DNA of 64,000 bases, from the NCBI RefSeq assembly GCF_002706425.1, contig NZ_CP017713.1:1-64000 (forward strand), given 5' to 3'. This stretch comes from Loigolactobacillus coryniformis subsp. coryniformis KCTC 3167 = DSM 20001 (GTDB lineage Bacteria; Bacillota; Bacilli; Lactobacillales; Lactobacillaceae). Each line of letters opens with the position of its first letter. Within the stretch, counting starts at the first letter, position 1. A program made the position numbers and the translations under genes. Under the pieces are notes generated by a model. That model saw only the letters and a list, made by a program, of their open reading frames with translations. It was not told the DNA's origin and made no database searches. This document shows, piece after piece, positions 1 to 11,580 of the stretch.

Positions 1-1362
1 GTGCCTGAATTGGAAGAGTTATGGGCTATCATTCGGGATGAACTCCAGCGTTCGCTTACCCCCGTGGGGTATAAAACTTGGGTCACCACCGCGAAACCAA
101 TCGCGTTAAATCAGAATCAGCTCATTATCGAAGTTCCTGAAGATCTGCAAAAAGATTATTGGGAACGCAACCTGGCTACAAAAGTGGTTGAATATGTTTA
201 TCAACATACCGGCGGCGAGATCACACCGATCATTCAGACTGCCAATCACGATGAAATCCGACAAACCACTACCACATCGCCGCAAGAAGAAGTAGGGGAG
301 CGTAATACCGCCACGATCACACCGACATTTATGCGGCCGACGCATTTAAATAGTCGTTATACTTTTGACACGTTTGTTACCGGTAAAGGCAATCAAATGG
401 CGCACGCAGCGGCTTTAGTCGTTTCCGAAGAACCAGGGACGATGTATAATCCGCTGTTCTTTTATGGTGGTGTGGGCTTAGGTAAAACTCACTTGATGCA
501 TGCGATTGGCCACCAAATGTTAGCATTACGGCCAGATGCAAAGGTTAAATACGTGACGTCAGAGGCTTTTGCCAACGATTTTATCAATTCGATCCAAACA
601 CGGCAGCAAGAGCAGTTCCGTCAAGAATATCGCAGTGTCGATCTACTATTAGTGGATGATATTCAATTTTTCGCCGATAAAGAAGGAACGCAAGAGGAGT
701 TTTTTCATACCTTTAATGCACTTTACGATGATAAGAAGCAAATCGTGCTGACTTCAGATCGCCTACCAAACGAGATTCCGAAGCTGCAGGAGCGCTTGGT
801 TTCACGGTTTAAGTGGGGACTATCCGTTGATATTACGCCGCCAGATCTGGAAACCCGGATCGCCATTCTACGGAATAAAGCGGATGCGGAACAATTACAG
901 ATCCCAGATGAGACCTTAAGTTATATTGCTGGCCAGATCGACTCCAATATTCGCGAATTAGAAGGGGCTTTGGTCCGCGTTCAAGCCTATGCCACAATGA
1001 AGCATCTGACGATTTCGACTAGTTTAGCCGCGGACGCGTTAAAGAATCTGAAATTAGCGGGGAAAAATAATGAACTGTCGATCGCTGATATTCAAAATGA
1101 AGTCGCTAAGTACTATGAAGTTTCAGTAGCTGATCTTAAAGGGAAGAAACGGGTCAAAACAATCGTGATGCCGCGGCAGATCGCCATGTATCTGGCGCGC
1201 GAGATGACTGATAATTCATTACCTAAGATCGGTAAATCCTTTGGTGGCAAAGACCACACCACTGTGATTCATGCACACGAAAAAATCGCCCAAGCGTTAG
1301 AACAAAATGAGCGACTACAAAATGATGTCCGCGAACTAAAAAATAATTTACGCACCAATTAA
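1..1362 (+). CDS. dnaA: Chromosomal replication initiator DnaA
   Basis: Binds DnaA boxes and ATP at oriC, opens the duplex and helps load the DnaB helicase. The 453 residues have the full family layout: an N-terminal interaction domain (about 1-80), a variable linker, an AAA+ core with Walker A GGVGLGKT at 156-163 and Walker B LLLVDD at 215-220, and a C-terminal helix-turn-helix with the DnaA signature around 408-424 ([15 protein letters not shown]). The start is GTG at base 1, so the window was cut exactly at this gene and its promoter is not visible. The stop is TAA. It is followed by the oriC segment and dnaN, the usual order. Identification is secure. Confidence 0.98.
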   Translation: MPELEELWAIIRDELQRSLTPVGYKTWVTTAKPIALNQNQLIIEVPEDLQKDYWERNLATKVVEYVYQHTGGEITPIIQTANHDEIRQTTTTSPQEEVGERNTATITPTFMRPTHLNSRYTFDTFVTGKGNQMAHAAALVVSEEPGTMYNPLFFYGGVGLGKTHLMHAIGHQMLALRPDAKVKYVTSEAFANDFINSIQTRQQEQFRQEYRSVDLLLVDDIQFFADKEGTQEEFFHTFNALYDDKKQIVLTSDRLPNEIPKLQERLVSRFKWGLSVDITPPDLETRIAILRNKADAEQLQIPDETLSYIAGQIDSNIRELEGALVRVQAYATMKHLTISTSLAADALKNLKLAGKNNELSIADIQNEVAKYYEVSVADLKGKKRVKTIVMPRQIAMYLAREMTDNSLPKIGKSFGGKDHTTVIHAHEKIAQALEQNERLQNDVRELKNNLRTN

Positions 1363-1619
1363 AGAATGGTCGCAAAAGTTTTTAGTTCAAATCAAGGCGG
1401 TTATAATTTTAAGCACATGTGGATAAGTGCTTAGTTGTCCACGGAGATATCCACAGGTTATGCACATGTGGATATCTTTATTGTCTAAGCGATTTTTTAG
1501 TTTTCCACAGCATTAACAGCCCCTACTACTATTACTTAAAAATCTTTTATATAATATAACTAACCCTAACCGTGAACGGTTTTAGTTCGCGGACACAAAA
1601 CAAGGAGGTTCTTCATCAA
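1363..1619. other. oriC segment between dnaA and dnaN (DnaA boxes, trios, AT-rich unwinding stretch)
   Basis: A perfect DnaA box TTATCCACA lies on the minus strand at 1418-1426. One-mismatch boxes lie at 1447-1455 (ATATCCACA), 1467-1475 (the same sequence on the minus strand) and 1501-1509 (TTTTCCACA). A weaker one lies at 1435-1443. After the last box come a C-rich cluster (1520-1523), triplets CTA CTA CTA TTA CTT at 1523-1537 that match the known DnaA-trio pattern, and an AT-rich stretch at 1536-1562. This is the layout known for the unwinding region of Bacillus-type origins. The upstream half of oriC would lie before base 1. Confidence 0.85.
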
Positions 1620-2759
1620 ATGCAATTCTCTATCAAAAGATCGCTTTTCATTAAAAACCTAAATGATGTTCAGCGAGCAATTTCTTCAAAAACGACCATT
1701 CCAATACTAACAGGGTTGAAATTAGTGTTAACTGAAGCTGGCTTGATGCTAACGGGTAGTGACGCTGATATTTCGATCGAAGCGTTCATCTCAGCTGATG
1801 ACGAAAAAAATGAATTAGAAGTTGGTTCAACCGGCTCAATCGTTTTACCTGCACGTTTCTTCGGTGAAATTGTTAAAAAGTTACCTGAAGATACATTAAC
1901 TTTAGAGGTTAAAGATAATTTCCAAACCGAATTACGTTCTGGCCCTGCTGCTTTTACGATCAATGGCCTAGACGCCAATAATTACCCTAATTTGCCGGTG
2001 ATCGATACTGACAAACAAGTGGTGTTAGATGCGGCGGTCTTAAAACAATTGATCGCTCAAACCGTAATCGCGGTTTCTAACCAAGAAAGTCGGCCAATTC
2101 TGACCGGGATCCATTTAGTTTTAGCGAATCAAGAACTTTTAGCGGTTGCCACTGATAGCCATCGCTTGAGTCAACGTAAGATCCAACTCGACATCGACGC
2201 TGATATTCACTACGATGTGATCATTCCTGGTAAGAGCCTAGTCGAGTTATCCCGGACATTAGGTGACGATGTGGAAAACGTTGAGATGCGGATCGCTGAA
2301 AACCAAGTCTTATTTGTTGCCGGCACAACATCCTTCTATTCACGGTTGTTAGAAGGCAACTATCCAGAAACTTCACGCTTGATCCCAACTAGTTCATCGA
2401 CACAAGTTGAATTCAACGCGCCACAATTATTGTCAGCGATCGAACGGGCTTCCTTGTTATCACATGAAAGTCACAATAACGTGGTTAAGTTAGCGCTAGA
2501 TCCAGCAACCAACAAGGTAACTATTTATGGGAATTCACCGGATGTTGGTAATGTAGAAGAATCACTAAATGGTCAAAATCTTTCTGGTGAAGAATTAGAA
2601 ATTTCGTTTAACCCAGATTATATGAAAGATGCTTTGCGTTCCTTCGGCCAAACGGAAATTCGCGTGGCGTTCACCTCAGCGTTACGCCCATTCACATTAG
2701 TCCCAACAGAAGATGCCGATCATTTTATTCAATTGATCACCCCAGTACGAACCTTTTAG
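1620..2759 (+). CDS. dnaN: DNA polymerase III beta sliding clamp DnaN
   Basis: Ring-shaped processivity clamp that tethers DNA polymerase III and recruits repair and maturation proteins. The 379-residue product beginning MQFSIKRSLF and ending in LITPVRTF has the family length of three repeated clamp domains of about 125 residues each. The start is set by AAGGAGG at 1602-1608, upstream of ATG at 1620. An in-frame start at 1572 exists, but it would add 16 unlike residues and lacks a ribosome site. It lies directly behind the oriC segment and is followed by a strong hairpin terminator. Identification is secure. Confidence 0.97.
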   Translation: MQFSIKRSLFIKNLNDVQRAISSKTTIPILTGLKLVLTEAGLMLTGSDADISIEAFISADDEKNELEVGSTGSIVLPARFFGEIVKKLPEDTLTLEVKDNFQTELRSGPAAFTINGLDANNYPNLPVIDTDKQVVLDAAVLKQLIAQTVIAVSNQESRPILTGIHLVLANQELLAVATDSHRLSQRKIQLDIDADIHYDVIIPGKSLVELSRTLGDDVENVEMRIAENQVLFVAGTTSFYSRLLEGNYPETSRLIPTSSSTQVEFNAPQLLSAIERASLLSHESHNNVVKLALDPATNKVTIYGNSPDVGNVEESLNGQNLSGEELEISFNPDYMKDALRSFGQTEIRVAFTSALRPFTLVPTEDADHFIQLITPVRTF

Positions 2760-2763
2760 ACGC

Positions 2764-2798
2764 AAAATAGTGTTGCTTAATTGCAGCGCTATTTTTTA
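2764..2798 (+). terminator. Intrinsic terminator after dnaN
   Basis: A 12-bp stem (2765-2776 with 2783-2794, two G-T pairs) and a 6-base loop run into a T-tract just after the dnaN stop. Confidence 0.8.
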
Positions 2799-2935
2799 TG
2801 TCAAAAATTTGGTAAAAAACAACTGAATCAGCTCATAAGCGCTTATTTTTTAATTTTAGCGATTTTTAGTATTACTAGTGTCTTTTGCTTATTTCAAATT
2901 AACTAGCGTTAGACGGCGAAAATTAGCCGATTAGA

Positions 2936-2964
2936 TTGTACTTTCGTGAATAAACAGGTATAAT
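2936..2964 (+). promoter_or_regulatory. Promoter of the yaaA-recF-gyrB-gyrA operon
   Basis: TTGTAC at 2936-2941 and a perfect TATAAT at 2959-2964 are separated by exactly 17 bases. An inverted repeat AAAACGGT/ACCGTTTT (2977-2997) lies just downstream in the presumed 5' leader. It could stabilise or attenuate the transcript, but no T-tract follows. The rest of the 2760-3067 gap shows no gene. Confidence 0.75.
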
Positions 2965-3067
2965 ATAAGTAGTAATAAAACGGTCATTGACCGTTTTACA
3001 GCCTATGAACAGGGCGGCAGACAATCGGTGGCGTCCTATTTCATAATGGAAGCGTGGGGATATCGTT

Positions 3068-3307
3068 TTGAAGAAAATTGTCTACCTCGAGACAGCTTAT
3101 TTAACGCTAGGACAGTTATTAAAGGAACAAGCTTTAATTGACTCCGGCGGTCAAGCTAAGTGGTTTTTACGTGAGCAGACTGTTTTTGTAAATGGAATAC
3201 CGGAAGATCGGCGGGGCCGCAAATTAGTGGCTGGCGATGCGGTTGAAATTCCAGATACAGGCAGCTTTTTTTTGCGGTCAGCAACTTCGGATAAGGCTGA
3301 TGAATAA
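3068..3307 (+). CDS. yaaA: S4-domain RNA-binding protein YaaA
   Basis: A 79-residue S4-like protein of the YaaA family that sits between dnaN and recF in Firmicutes. It is thought to bind ribosomal RNA and act in ribosome biogenesis. The S4 fold is visible in the central segment ([20 protein letters not shown] followed by [11 protein letters not shown]), with the usual basic and glycine residues. The start is TTG at 3068, preceded by GTGGGGA. The stop TAATG overlaps the recF start by one base, so the two are translationally coupled. The length fits the family. Confidence 0.88.
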   Translation: MKKIVYLETAYLTLGQLLKEQALIDSGGQAKWFLREQTVFVNGIPEDRRGRKLVAGDAVEIPDTGSFFLRSATSDKADE

Positions 3308-4404
3308 TGTACCTCGATCATTTGCAATTAACTGATTATCGCAATTACGCACGCCTCGACGTTGATTTTTCGTCAGGCGTGAATGTTTTGCTCGGTGAAA
3401 ATGCCCAAGGCAAGACGAACCTGCTAGAAGCAATCTATGTGTTGGCCCTGACTAAAAGTCACCGCACGCATAACGAGAAGGATTTCATCAGGTGGCAGGC
3501 TGACTTTGCTAAGATCACTGGATTGGTACAAAAAAGTAGTGGTAAAGTACCGCTGGAATTGGTGATCAGCAGAAAGGGCAAAAAAGCAAAGATCAATCAT
3601 CTGGAACAGGCTAAGCTTTCCCAATATGTTGGACAGCTGAATGTGATCTTGTTTGCCCCGGAAGATCTTTCCTTAGTGAAAGGTGCACCTTCAGTTCGCC
3701 GGCGCTTTATTGATATGGAATTTGGCCAGATGAGTCCCAAATATTTATACAATATCAGCCAATACAAAACGGTTTTGCGGCAACGTAATCAATATTTAAA
3801 ACAGTTAAAGTATAAACAAGCGACGGATCGCGTTTTTTTGGAAGTTCTGTCCGATCAATTGGCTGAATACGGCAGTTCGATCATTCAACAGCGGTTGGAT
3901 TTTCTGACTAAATTGGAAGGCTGGGCCCAAGTATTGCACCACGATATTAGTAAAGGTCGTGAGCAGCTGACGTTTGAATATGTCAGTCAGTTGAAAGAAA
4001 CTAGCTTACAGCAGGCACTTCATGCTGATGTGGCTCATGAGATCGAACAGGGAACGACTTTAGTTGGCCCGCACCGCGATGATGTCCGTTTTTTGGTGAA
4101 TGGCAAAAACGTACAGACCTTTGGCTCACAAGGGCAACAGCGGACAACTGCCTTATCAGTTAAGTTAGCGGAGATCGATTTGATGAAGGAACAAACTGGC
4201 GAGTATCCAGTTTTGTTGTTGGATGATGTGTTGTCAGAATTGGATGATATGCGGCAGACGCATTTGCTCAAAGCAATCCAAAATAAAGTCCAAACTTTTT
4301 TGACTACCACCAGTTTAAGTGGTGTGGCTAAAACGATGATTGAAGCACCGCGCGTCTTTCAAATCGCGCACGGTGAATTGCAACAGACGACAGATACGGA
4401 ATGA
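3307..4404 (+). CDS. recF: DNA replication and repair protein RecF
   Basis: SMC/ABC-type ATPase that loads RecA at gapped DNA together with RecO and RecR. The 365 residues show Walker [10 protein letters not shown] at 30-38, the signature region LVGPHRDD, and Walker [12 protein letters not shown] near the C-terminus, all intact. ATG 3307 overlaps the yaaA stop. The stop TGA at 4402-4404 overlaps an ATG that opens a short interrupted frame towards gyrB. Identification is secure. Confidence 0.96.
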   Translation: MYLDHLQLTDYRNYARLDVDFSSGVNVLLGENAQGKTNLLEAIYVLALTKSHRTHNEKDFIRWQADFAKITGLVQKSSGKVPLELVISRKGKKAKINHLEQAKLSQYVGQLNVILFAPEDLSLVKGAPSVRRRFIDMEFGQMSPKYLYNISQYKTVLRQRNQYLKQLKYKQATDRVFLEVLSDQLAEYGSSIIQQRLDFLTKLEGWAQVLHHDISKGREQLTFEYVSQLKETSLQQALHADVAHEIEQGTTLVGPHRDDVRFLVNGKNVQTFGSQGQQRTTALSVKLAEIDLMKEQTGEYPVLLLDDVLSELDDMRQTHLLKAIQNKVQTFLTTTSLSGVAKTMIEAPRVFQIAHGELQQTTDTE

Positions 4405-4595
4405 TCGATCAATATAACTATGTTTCTTGCGGTGACCGAAACGGTTTGAGTTGAGGAAACGCAGTTGCGGCCGTTGTCCATTTTGCTGGCGGCAATCGCG
4501 CTCATCAAAAACATGGCAAGCCGAAAACCGGCAAGTTCAGGTCGCAGCGCTACGAGCATCAGAAGCGTTTATTAGCGGGCTGTGCTAATAAATGA
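4401..4595 (+). pseudogene. Short frame between recF and gyrB, interrupted by one TGA
   Basis: ATG at 4401 overlaps the recF stop as ATGA. The frame is open for 17 codons, meets TGA at 4452-4454, then stays open for 46 more codons to TGA at 4593. The second part is basic and rich in Gly, His and Lys (for example HQKHGKPKTGKF). I do not recognise the product. It could be a decayed small coupled gene, a gene with a recoded TGA, or chance. A 9-bp hairpin (4568-4576 with 4584-4592) closes it just before the gyrB ribosome site. Confidence 0.35.
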
Positions 4596-4613
4596 TCATT
4601 TTCAGAGAGATAG

Positions 4614-6581
<1,968 letters not shown>

Positions 6582-6709
6582 CCTAAATTATTTGGAAAGT
6601 ACAATTAATTTTAGTTGACAGCTAACACTAAATATTTTCGCCACGTGCACTTTTGACCTTAATTAAAGTGCGCTAGCTAACGGATTTTTTGAAGGGAGTT
6701 AAATAGTTA

Positions 6710-9271
6710 ATGGCAGATGAACCACAAAATCGGCGAATCCAAGACGTCAACTTAGCCAAAACGATGCGAACCTCATTTCTTGATTATGCGATGAGTGTTA
6801 TCGTGGCACGGGCTTTGCCTGACGTACGTGATGGACTTAAACCGGTCCATCGGCGGATTCTTTACGGGATGAGTGAATTAGGTGTCACCCCAGATAAGCC
6901 GTACAAAAAATCCGCACGTATTGTCGGTGATGTCATGGGTAAATTTCATCCTCATGGTGACTCGGCGATCTATGAATCAATGGTACGGATGGCACAAGAC
7001 TTCAGTTATCGCTACATGTTAGTTGATGGTCATGGTAACTTCGGTTCTGTCGATGGTGATGGCGCGGCCGCAATGCGGTATACCGAAGCACGGATGAGCA
7101 AGATCGCCACAGAAATGTTGCGAGACATCAATAAAGATACGATCGATTATCAAGATAACTATGACGGTACTGAAAAGGAACCCGTTGTTTTACCCGCACG
7201 TTTTCCTAACCTGTTAGTTAACGGGGCCACTGGGATCGCGGTTGGGATGGCAACAAATATTCCGCCACACAATTTAGCTGAAGTCATCAGCGGATTACAC
7301 CTGTTGATGGATAATCCTGATGCGACGACGGCTGACTTGATGGAAGCAATTCCAGGACCTGATTTTCCAACTGGCGGTTTAGTTATGGGTAAGTCGGGAA
7401 TTCGGCGTGCTTACGAAACCGGTAAAGGCACGATTACCTTGCGGGCCAAAACTGAGATTCAAGAAGAAAAAAACGGTAAACAGCGGATCATTGTGACGGA
7501 AATTCCGTATATGGTCAATAAGGCTAAGTTAGTCGAACGGATCGCTGAATTAGCTCGTGATAAACGCTTAGAAGGCATCACTGACTTAAACGATGAATCT
7601 GATCGTGATGGTATGCGGATCGTTATCGATATTCGTCGTGATATGTCCGCTTCGGTCGTTTTAAATAATTTATATAAATTAACGCCAATGCAGACGTCAT
7701 TTGGTTTTAATATGCTGGCGATCGTCGATAATACGCCGCGCTTGTTATCACTGAAAGAAATTCTGCAATATTACCTGAAGCATCAGGAACAAGTGATCCG
7801 GCGGCGGACTGAATTTGATCTGCGTAAAGCGAAAGCACGCGCACACATCTTAGCTGGTTTGCGAATTGCATTGGATCATATCGATGAGATCATTCGCATC
7901 ATTCGTAGTTCGAAGACTGGTGAAGTCGCGAAATCATTATTGATCGAACGCTATGAATTAGACGACAAACAAGCACAAGCCATTTTGGATATGCGGTTGG
8001 TTCGTTTGACTGGATTGGAACGGGACAAGGTTGAAGCAGAATACGCGGAATTGATGAAGAAAATCGCTGATTACCAAGATATTTTGGCTAAACCTGAACG
8101 GATCCACAACATTATTTATCAAGAATTATTGGAAATTCAGAACAAGTTTGGCGACAAACGGCGGACTGAATTATTAGTTGGTGAAGTCTTGAGTCTTGAA
8201 GACGAAGATTTGATCGAAGAAGAAGATGTTGTGATCACCTTGACTCATAACGGCTACATCAAGCGGTTACCAGCGTCTGAATTTAAGACGCAAAATCGTG
8301 GTGGTCGTGGGATCCAAGGTATGGGGATGCATGATGACGACTTTATCGAACATCTAGTTTTCACCTCGACCCACGATATGCTGCTATTCTTCACCAATAC
8401 CGGGAAAGTTTATCAAGCTAAAGGCTATGAGATTCCTGAATATGGTCGAACGGCTAAAGGAATCCCAGTGATCAACTTACTGGAGATCGATTCTGGTGAA
8501 CGAATCCAAACGGTAGTTAACGTCGCTGCTGGTGCCAGTGATAATTATCTGATGTTTACGACACGCGAAGGGGTCACCAAACGGACCGCCGTTAGTGAAT
8601 TCCACAATATTCGTAGTAACGGTCTTAAAGCCATCACGTTGAAAGAAAGCGATGAGCTGATCAACGTTTGCTTGACTGATGGTAAACAAAACATCATTAT
8701 CGGGACCCATTTAGGTTATGCCGTTAGCTTTGCTGAAACGGCAGTGCGTTCAATGGGCCGTTCAGCCACTGGTGTTCGCGGGATTCGTTTACGTGAAGGC
8801 GATTATGTGGTTGGTTCTGACATTCTCTCGCCAGACAGTGAAGTCTTGATCATTTCTGAAAAAGGCTATGGTAAACGGACGCCAGCTGCACAATACCCAA
8901 TCAAGGGTCGTGGCGGTAAAGGGATCAAGACGGTCAACGTCAGCGCCAAAAATGGCCCATTAGCTGGTTTAGCAACGGTTAAGGGTGACGAAGACATTAT
9001 GTTGATCACCAATACTGGTGTGGTAATTCGTTTCCATGTACGTGATGTTTCGCAAACTGGTCGGGCCACCTTAGGGGTGCGTTTGATCCGTGTCGATGAC
9101 GAAGCTAAAGTGGCAACGATGGCTAAGGTTGCTGCTGAAGATGAAGCGGCAGCACCGGAAGAAACCATTGCTGATGGGACTGCATCAAGCGCAACAACTG
9201 AGCAAGGTTCAGCCCAAGTCGATGAATTAGTTCGTCGTGCTGAAGCTGATCAAAATGATGACCAAGATTAA
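6710..9271 (+). CDS. gyrA: DNA gyrase subunit A
   Basis: DNA-cleaving subunit of gyrase. The 853 residues carry the catalytic tyrosine Y124 in [10 protein letters not shown] and six C-terminal beta-pinwheel repeats with the GyrA box ([11 protein letters not shown]). The quinolone region reads [11 protein letters not shown] with serine 85 and glutamate 89, the residues that are mutated in resistant strains, so it looks wild type here. ATG 6710 follows GAAGGGAG. The 128-base gap after gyrB has an inverted repeat (GTGCACTTT with AAAGTGCGC) but no convincing promoter. The acidic, low-complexity C-terminus is typical of lactobacilli. Confidence 0.97.
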   Translation: MADEPQNRRIQDVNLAKTMRTSFLDYAMSVIVARALPDVRDGLKPVHRRILYGMSELGVTPDKPYKKSARIVGDVMGKFHPHGDSAIYESMVRMAQDFSYRYMLVDGHGNFGSVDGDGAAAMRYTEARMSKIATEMLRDINKDTIDYQDNYDGTEKEPVVLPARFPNLLVNGATGIAVGMATNIPPHNLAEVISGLHLLMDNPDATTADLMEAIPGPDFPTGGLVMGKSGIRRAYETGKGTITLRAKTEIQEEKNGKQRIIVTEIPYMVNKAKLVERIAELARDKRLEGITDLNDESDRDGMRIVIDIRRDMSASVVLNNLYKLTPMQTSFGFNMLAIVDNTPRLLSLKEILQYYLKHQEQVIRRRTEFDLRKAKARAHILAGLRIALDHIDEIIRIIRSSKTGEVAKSLLIERYELDDKQAQAILDMRLVRLTGLERDKVEAEYAELMKKIADYQDILAKPERIHNIIYQELLEIQNKFGDKRRTELLVGEVLSLEDEDLIEEEDVVITLTHNGYIKRLPASEFKTQNRGGRGIQGMGMHDDDFIEHLVFTSTHDMLLFFTNTGKVYQAKGYEIPEYGRTAKGIPVINLLEIDSGERIQTVVNVAAGASDNYLMFTTREGVTKRTAVSEFHNIRSNGLKAITLKESDELINVCLTDGKQNIIIGTHLGYAVSFAETAVRSMGRSATGVRGIRLREGDYVVGSDILSPDSEVLIISEKGYGKRTPAAQYPIKGRGGKGIKTVNVSAKNGPLAGLATVKGDEDIMLITNTGVVIRFHVRDVSQTGRATLGVRLIRVDDEAKVATMAKVAAEDEAAAPEETIADGTASSATTEQGSAQVDELVRRAEADQNDDQD

Positions 9272-9285
9272 ATTTAAAAACAAAT

Positions 9286-9334
9286 AAAGCATTTCTGCGT
9301 AGTTTATATATAGACGACGAGGAAATGCTTTTTT
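9286..9334 (+). terminator. Intrinsic terminator after gyrA
   Basis: AAAGCATTTC (9286-9295) pairs perfectly with GAAATGCTTT (9322-9331) and is followed by T residues. Confidence 0.8.
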
Positions 9335-9478
9335 GTGTTGAGTTTTGTTGATTGAGGAACTTTTTGGCTGCTGGATCGTTTGTGGTAGCCGAAAAATTAA
9401 ATGTTGCACAGGTGACTGGTAACAGACTTAACGTAGGGGTGTCTGATGGCAACTGTCTGAGAAAAAAAGAAAACAAAG

Positions 9479-9507
9479 TTGAAACTTCAGGTGGTGCATG
9501 CTATAAT
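9479..9507 (+). promoter_or_regulatory. Promoter of the rpsF-ssb-rpsR operon
   Basis: TTGAAA at 9479-9484 and TATAAT at 9502-9507 with a 17-base spacer lie 88 bases upstream of rpsF. The remainder of the 9272-9594 gap contains the gyrA terminator and no gene. Confidence 0.8.
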
Positions 9508-9517
9508 TTTATTTTGT

Positions 9518-9582
9518 GAGTATCTAAGGTTTTAGATTCTCCTTGTTCTTACATTTGGGTAAGGACCTTAAAGACCATAAGG
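9518..9582 (+). promoter_or_regulatory. Structured rpsF leader, candidate S6:S18 autoregulatory RNA
   Basis: The 5' leader contains a stem GTTCTTAC/GTAAGGAC with a 6-base ATTTGG loop, preceded by a small hairpin (ATCTAA with TTAGAT). An S6:S18-binding leader is known upstream of rpsF operons in many bacteria. Position and size fit, but I could not confirm the defining internal loop. Confidence 0.4.
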
Positions 9583-9594
9583 AGGTGAACAGTC

Positions 9595-9894
9595 ATGGCT
9601 CAATCAAAGAAATATGAAATTCTTTACATCGTACGTCCTGATATTGAAGAAGCAGCCAAAGCGGCCTTAGTTGAACGTTTTGACACTATCTTAAGCGATA
9701 ACGGTGCTGAAGTGGTTGAATCAAAGGACTGGTCGAAACGGCGCTTAGCGTACGAAATTAAGAAGTATCGCGAAGGTTTATACCATTTAGTTAAGGTTAC
9801 AACTGAAGACGATAAAGCGCTTAATGAATTCGACCGTCTGGCTAAGATCAATGATGACATTTTACGTCACATGATCACACGCGTAGAAGAATAA
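9595..9894 (+). CDS. rpsF: 30S ribosomal protein S6
   Basis: Small-subunit protein that binds 16S rRNA as a heterodimer with S18. The 99 residues have the family start ([15 protein letters not shown]) and the [17 protein letters not shown] core, and match the usual length. ATG 9595 follows AAGGAGGTGAAC. It is the first gene of the operon rpsF-ssb-rpsR, so the S18 partner is encoded in the same transcript. Confidence 0.97.
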   Translation: MAQSKKYEILYIVRPDIEEAAKAALVERFDTILSDNGAEVVESKDWSKRRLAYEIKKYREGLYHLVKVTTEDDKALNEFDRLAKINDDILRHMITRVEE

Positions 9895-9933
9895 TTAAAC
9901 ATTAAAAAATTTATAAGAGAGGGGAGCGATAGG

Positions 9934-10488
9934 ATGATCAATCGAGTAGTCCTAATTGGACGTTTGACCCGGGATACTGAATTACGTTATACCAGTGGTG
10001 GTGCAGCAGTTGCTTCATTCACTTTAGCAGTTAATCGCCAGTTCACTAACCGTAATGGGGAACGTGAAGCTGACTTTATCAACTGTGTGATGTGGCGTAA
10101 ATCAGCCGAGAACTTTACTAATTTTACCCATAAAGGATCATTAGTAGGGATCGAAGGTCGGATTCAAACACGGAATTATGACAACGCTGAAGGTCAACGT
10201 GTTTACGTGACTGAAGTTGTTGCCGATAACTTCTCATTGTTAGAATCACGTTCTGCTGACGAACATCGTCAAAGTACTGGCGGTGGCCAAAGTTCTGGTG
10301 GTTATAACAATAATAATCAGTCTAACGGCTTTAGCAGCAGTAACAACGCATTCAACTCAGCTCCTCAATCAACAACTAATCCGGCTCCTAGCAATGGTCC
10401 TGCCAGCAGCGCAAATAGCAATCCGAATGATCCATTTGCAAATAATGGTGAATCGATTGATATTTCCGATGATGACTTACCATTCTAG
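9934..10488 (+). CDS. ssb: Single-stranded DNA-binding protein
   Basis: Coats single-stranded DNA at forks and repair sites. The 184 residues have an N-terminal OB fold ([20 protein letters not shown] onward, about 1-110), a Gln/Asn/Ser/Gly-rich flexible linker, and the acidic tip DISDDDLPF that recruits partner proteins. The RBS is GAGGGGAG before ATG 9934. It lies between rpsF and rpsR, the conserved Firmicutes arrangement. Identification is secure. Confidence 0.97.
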   Translation: MINRVVLIGRLTRDTELRYTSGGAAVASFTLAVNRQFTNRNGEREADFINCVMWRKSAENFTNFTHKGSLVGIEGRIQTRNYDNAEGQRVYVTEVVADNFSLLESRSADEHRQSTGGGQSSGGYNNNNQSNGFSSSNNAFNSAPQSTTNPAPSNGPASSANSNPNDPFANNGESIDISDDDLPF

Positions 10489-10517
10489 TAACTGGTAATT
10501 TGAGGGAGGAATAAGCT

Positions 10518-10763
10518 ATGGCTCAACAACGTAGAGGCGGACGTCGTCGTCGTAAAGTCGATTTTATCGCTGCTAATCATATTGAACATATCGATTACAA
10601 AGATACTGACTTATTACGTCGTTTTATTTCAGAACGTGGTAAGATTTTGCCACGTCGGGTAACTGGCACAAGTGCCAAGAACCAACGTAAAATCACGATC
10701 GCAATCAAGCGGGCACGTATCATGGCATTATTGCCATTCGTTGCCGAAGATACTGGTATGTAA
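10518..10763 (+). CDS. rpsR: 30S ribosomal protein S18
   Basis: Small-subunit protein of the platform, partner of S6. The 81-residue product is basic, with an RRGGRRRRK start and the conserved [19 protein letters not shown] and [20 protein letters not shown] segments. GAGGGAGG precedes ATG 10518. It is the last gene of the operon and is followed by a GAAA-tetraloop terminator. Confidence 0.97.
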   Translation: MAQQRRGGRRRRKVDFIAANHIEHIDYKDTDLLRRFISERGKILPRRVTGTSAKNQRKITIAIKRARIMALLPFVAEDTGM

Positions 10764-10794
10764 AAAGGATCCGGGGAAACCTGGATTTTTTTTT
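10762..10794 (+). terminator. Intrinsic terminator of the rpsF operon
   Basis: ATCCGGG (10769-10775), a GAAA loop, CCTGGAT (10780-10786) and a run of nine T residues. Confidence 0.9.
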
Positions 10795-10806
10795 GCCTTA
10801 AATTTA

Positions 10807-10822
10807 TGCTTCACGTGAAACA
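10807..10822. other. parS centromere-like site
   Basis: The 16 bases TGCTTCACGTGAAACA differ by one base from the ParB-binding consensus TGTTTCACGTGAAACA and keep the CACGTG core with both GAAAC/TTC arms. parS sites cluster near oriC, and this one is 10.8 kb from dnaA. It is outside any gene, between two hairpins. Confidence 0.8.
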
Positions 10823-10827
10823 TTTTT

Positions 10828-10860
10828 AAGCTGACAAACGTTGATTTGTCGGCTTTTTGT
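10828..10860. terminator. Second hairpin terminator after rpsR
   Basis: AAGCTGACAAA (10828-10838) pairs with TTTGTCGGCTT (10845-10855, one G-T pair), followed by T residues. It may serve the plus strand as a back-up terminator. Confidence 0.65.
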
Positions 10861-10898
10861 TTTGTTCTGGCACAAACTCGGCACACTCTGAAAGGTTT

Positions 10899-11272
10899 TC
10901 ATTCTGATAGCACTGTGACCAATCCTTCCAGTCGTTTAGAAGCCTCAATGTCACTCTTGGGGTAGAGGTGACCGTAAATCTCTAAAGTCGTCCGCACATC
11001 CTTGTGCCCAAGGCGATCTCGAATCACTAACGGATTCTCCCCAAGACTGATTAGCAGTGAGGCGTGCGAGTGCCGCAATGCGTGGGCAGTCACAGTCGGC
11101 ACTTTAGCCAACTCACCGTAGTCATGGACAATATCATTGATGTAGGTGCTGTTTAGCGGCGCACCGTCTTGGGATAGAACAAACTCCGAGCGGGTCATCA
11201 ATCGCTGATCTTCGTACCACTCTTCCAAGTAATCAATCGTTTGCTTATCAATACTGGATGTAAGCTGATTCC
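10899..11272 (-). pseudogene. C-terminal fragment of a phage-type tyrosine recombinase
   Basis: About 124 codons of an integrase catalytic domain remain, with the HALRHSHASLLISLG box, the LGHKDVRTTLEIYGH segment and the catalytic tyrosine of IYGHLYP. The N-terminal DNA-binding and core domains are missing. The frame runs straight into the IS3-type element at 11273, which supplies unrelated residues. No phage genes or att repeats are visible nearby. This looks like the last trace of an integrated element between rpsR and gdpP, genes that normally adjoin. It should be inactive. Confidence 0.85.
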
Positions 11273-11335
11273 TGAGACAACTTTTAAGAGAGGGTATAAT
11301 GAATAAATCATCTCTCAAAAGGAAGGAATTTTTAC

Positions 11336-11579
11336 ATGCCAACTCGTTACGACAAAGAATTCAAACAAAAACCTATATAAGCAAGGCGAATCAGCTGCCC
11401 AACTGGCCAGAGAATATGGCATTGGCTATTCAACAGTTCATAAGTGGATCCAGGGCCAGGCCAAAACTCAATCCGGTAAATCGCCAGACGAAATCAAAGC
11501 GATGGAAAAGCGACTGGCTTCGCTGTCTGAGGAGAACGAAATCCTAAAAAAGCCCTGGGCTTCCTTGCGCAGAAGTAAC
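11336..11579 (+). pseudogene. IS3-type orfA, frameshifted
   Basis: Begins MPTRYDKEFKQ with GGAAGG upstream, then shifts frame and stops at codon 15 (TAA). A second frame resumes with KQGESAAQLAREYGIGY and STVHKWIQGQ, a helix-turn-helix typical of IS3 orfA, and a leucine-zipper part LASLSEENEILKK. Another missing base after that disrupts the C-terminal end. Two lesions make it non-functional. Confidence 0.8.
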
Positions 11580-11580
11580 C

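Noticed and set aside
6615-6620. TTGACA between gyrB and gyrA as a gyrA promoter
   Set aside because: No acceptable -10 at 16-18 bases. gyrA is likely to be transcribed from the operon promoter.
6640-6649. CACGTG near 6643 as another parS site
   Set aside because: The arms beyond the core do not match GAAAC or TTC, so only the site at 10807 is kept.
10283-10498. A 71-codon frame overlapping ssb
   Set aside because: It is out of frame within the low-complexity linker of SSB and lacks a ribosome site.
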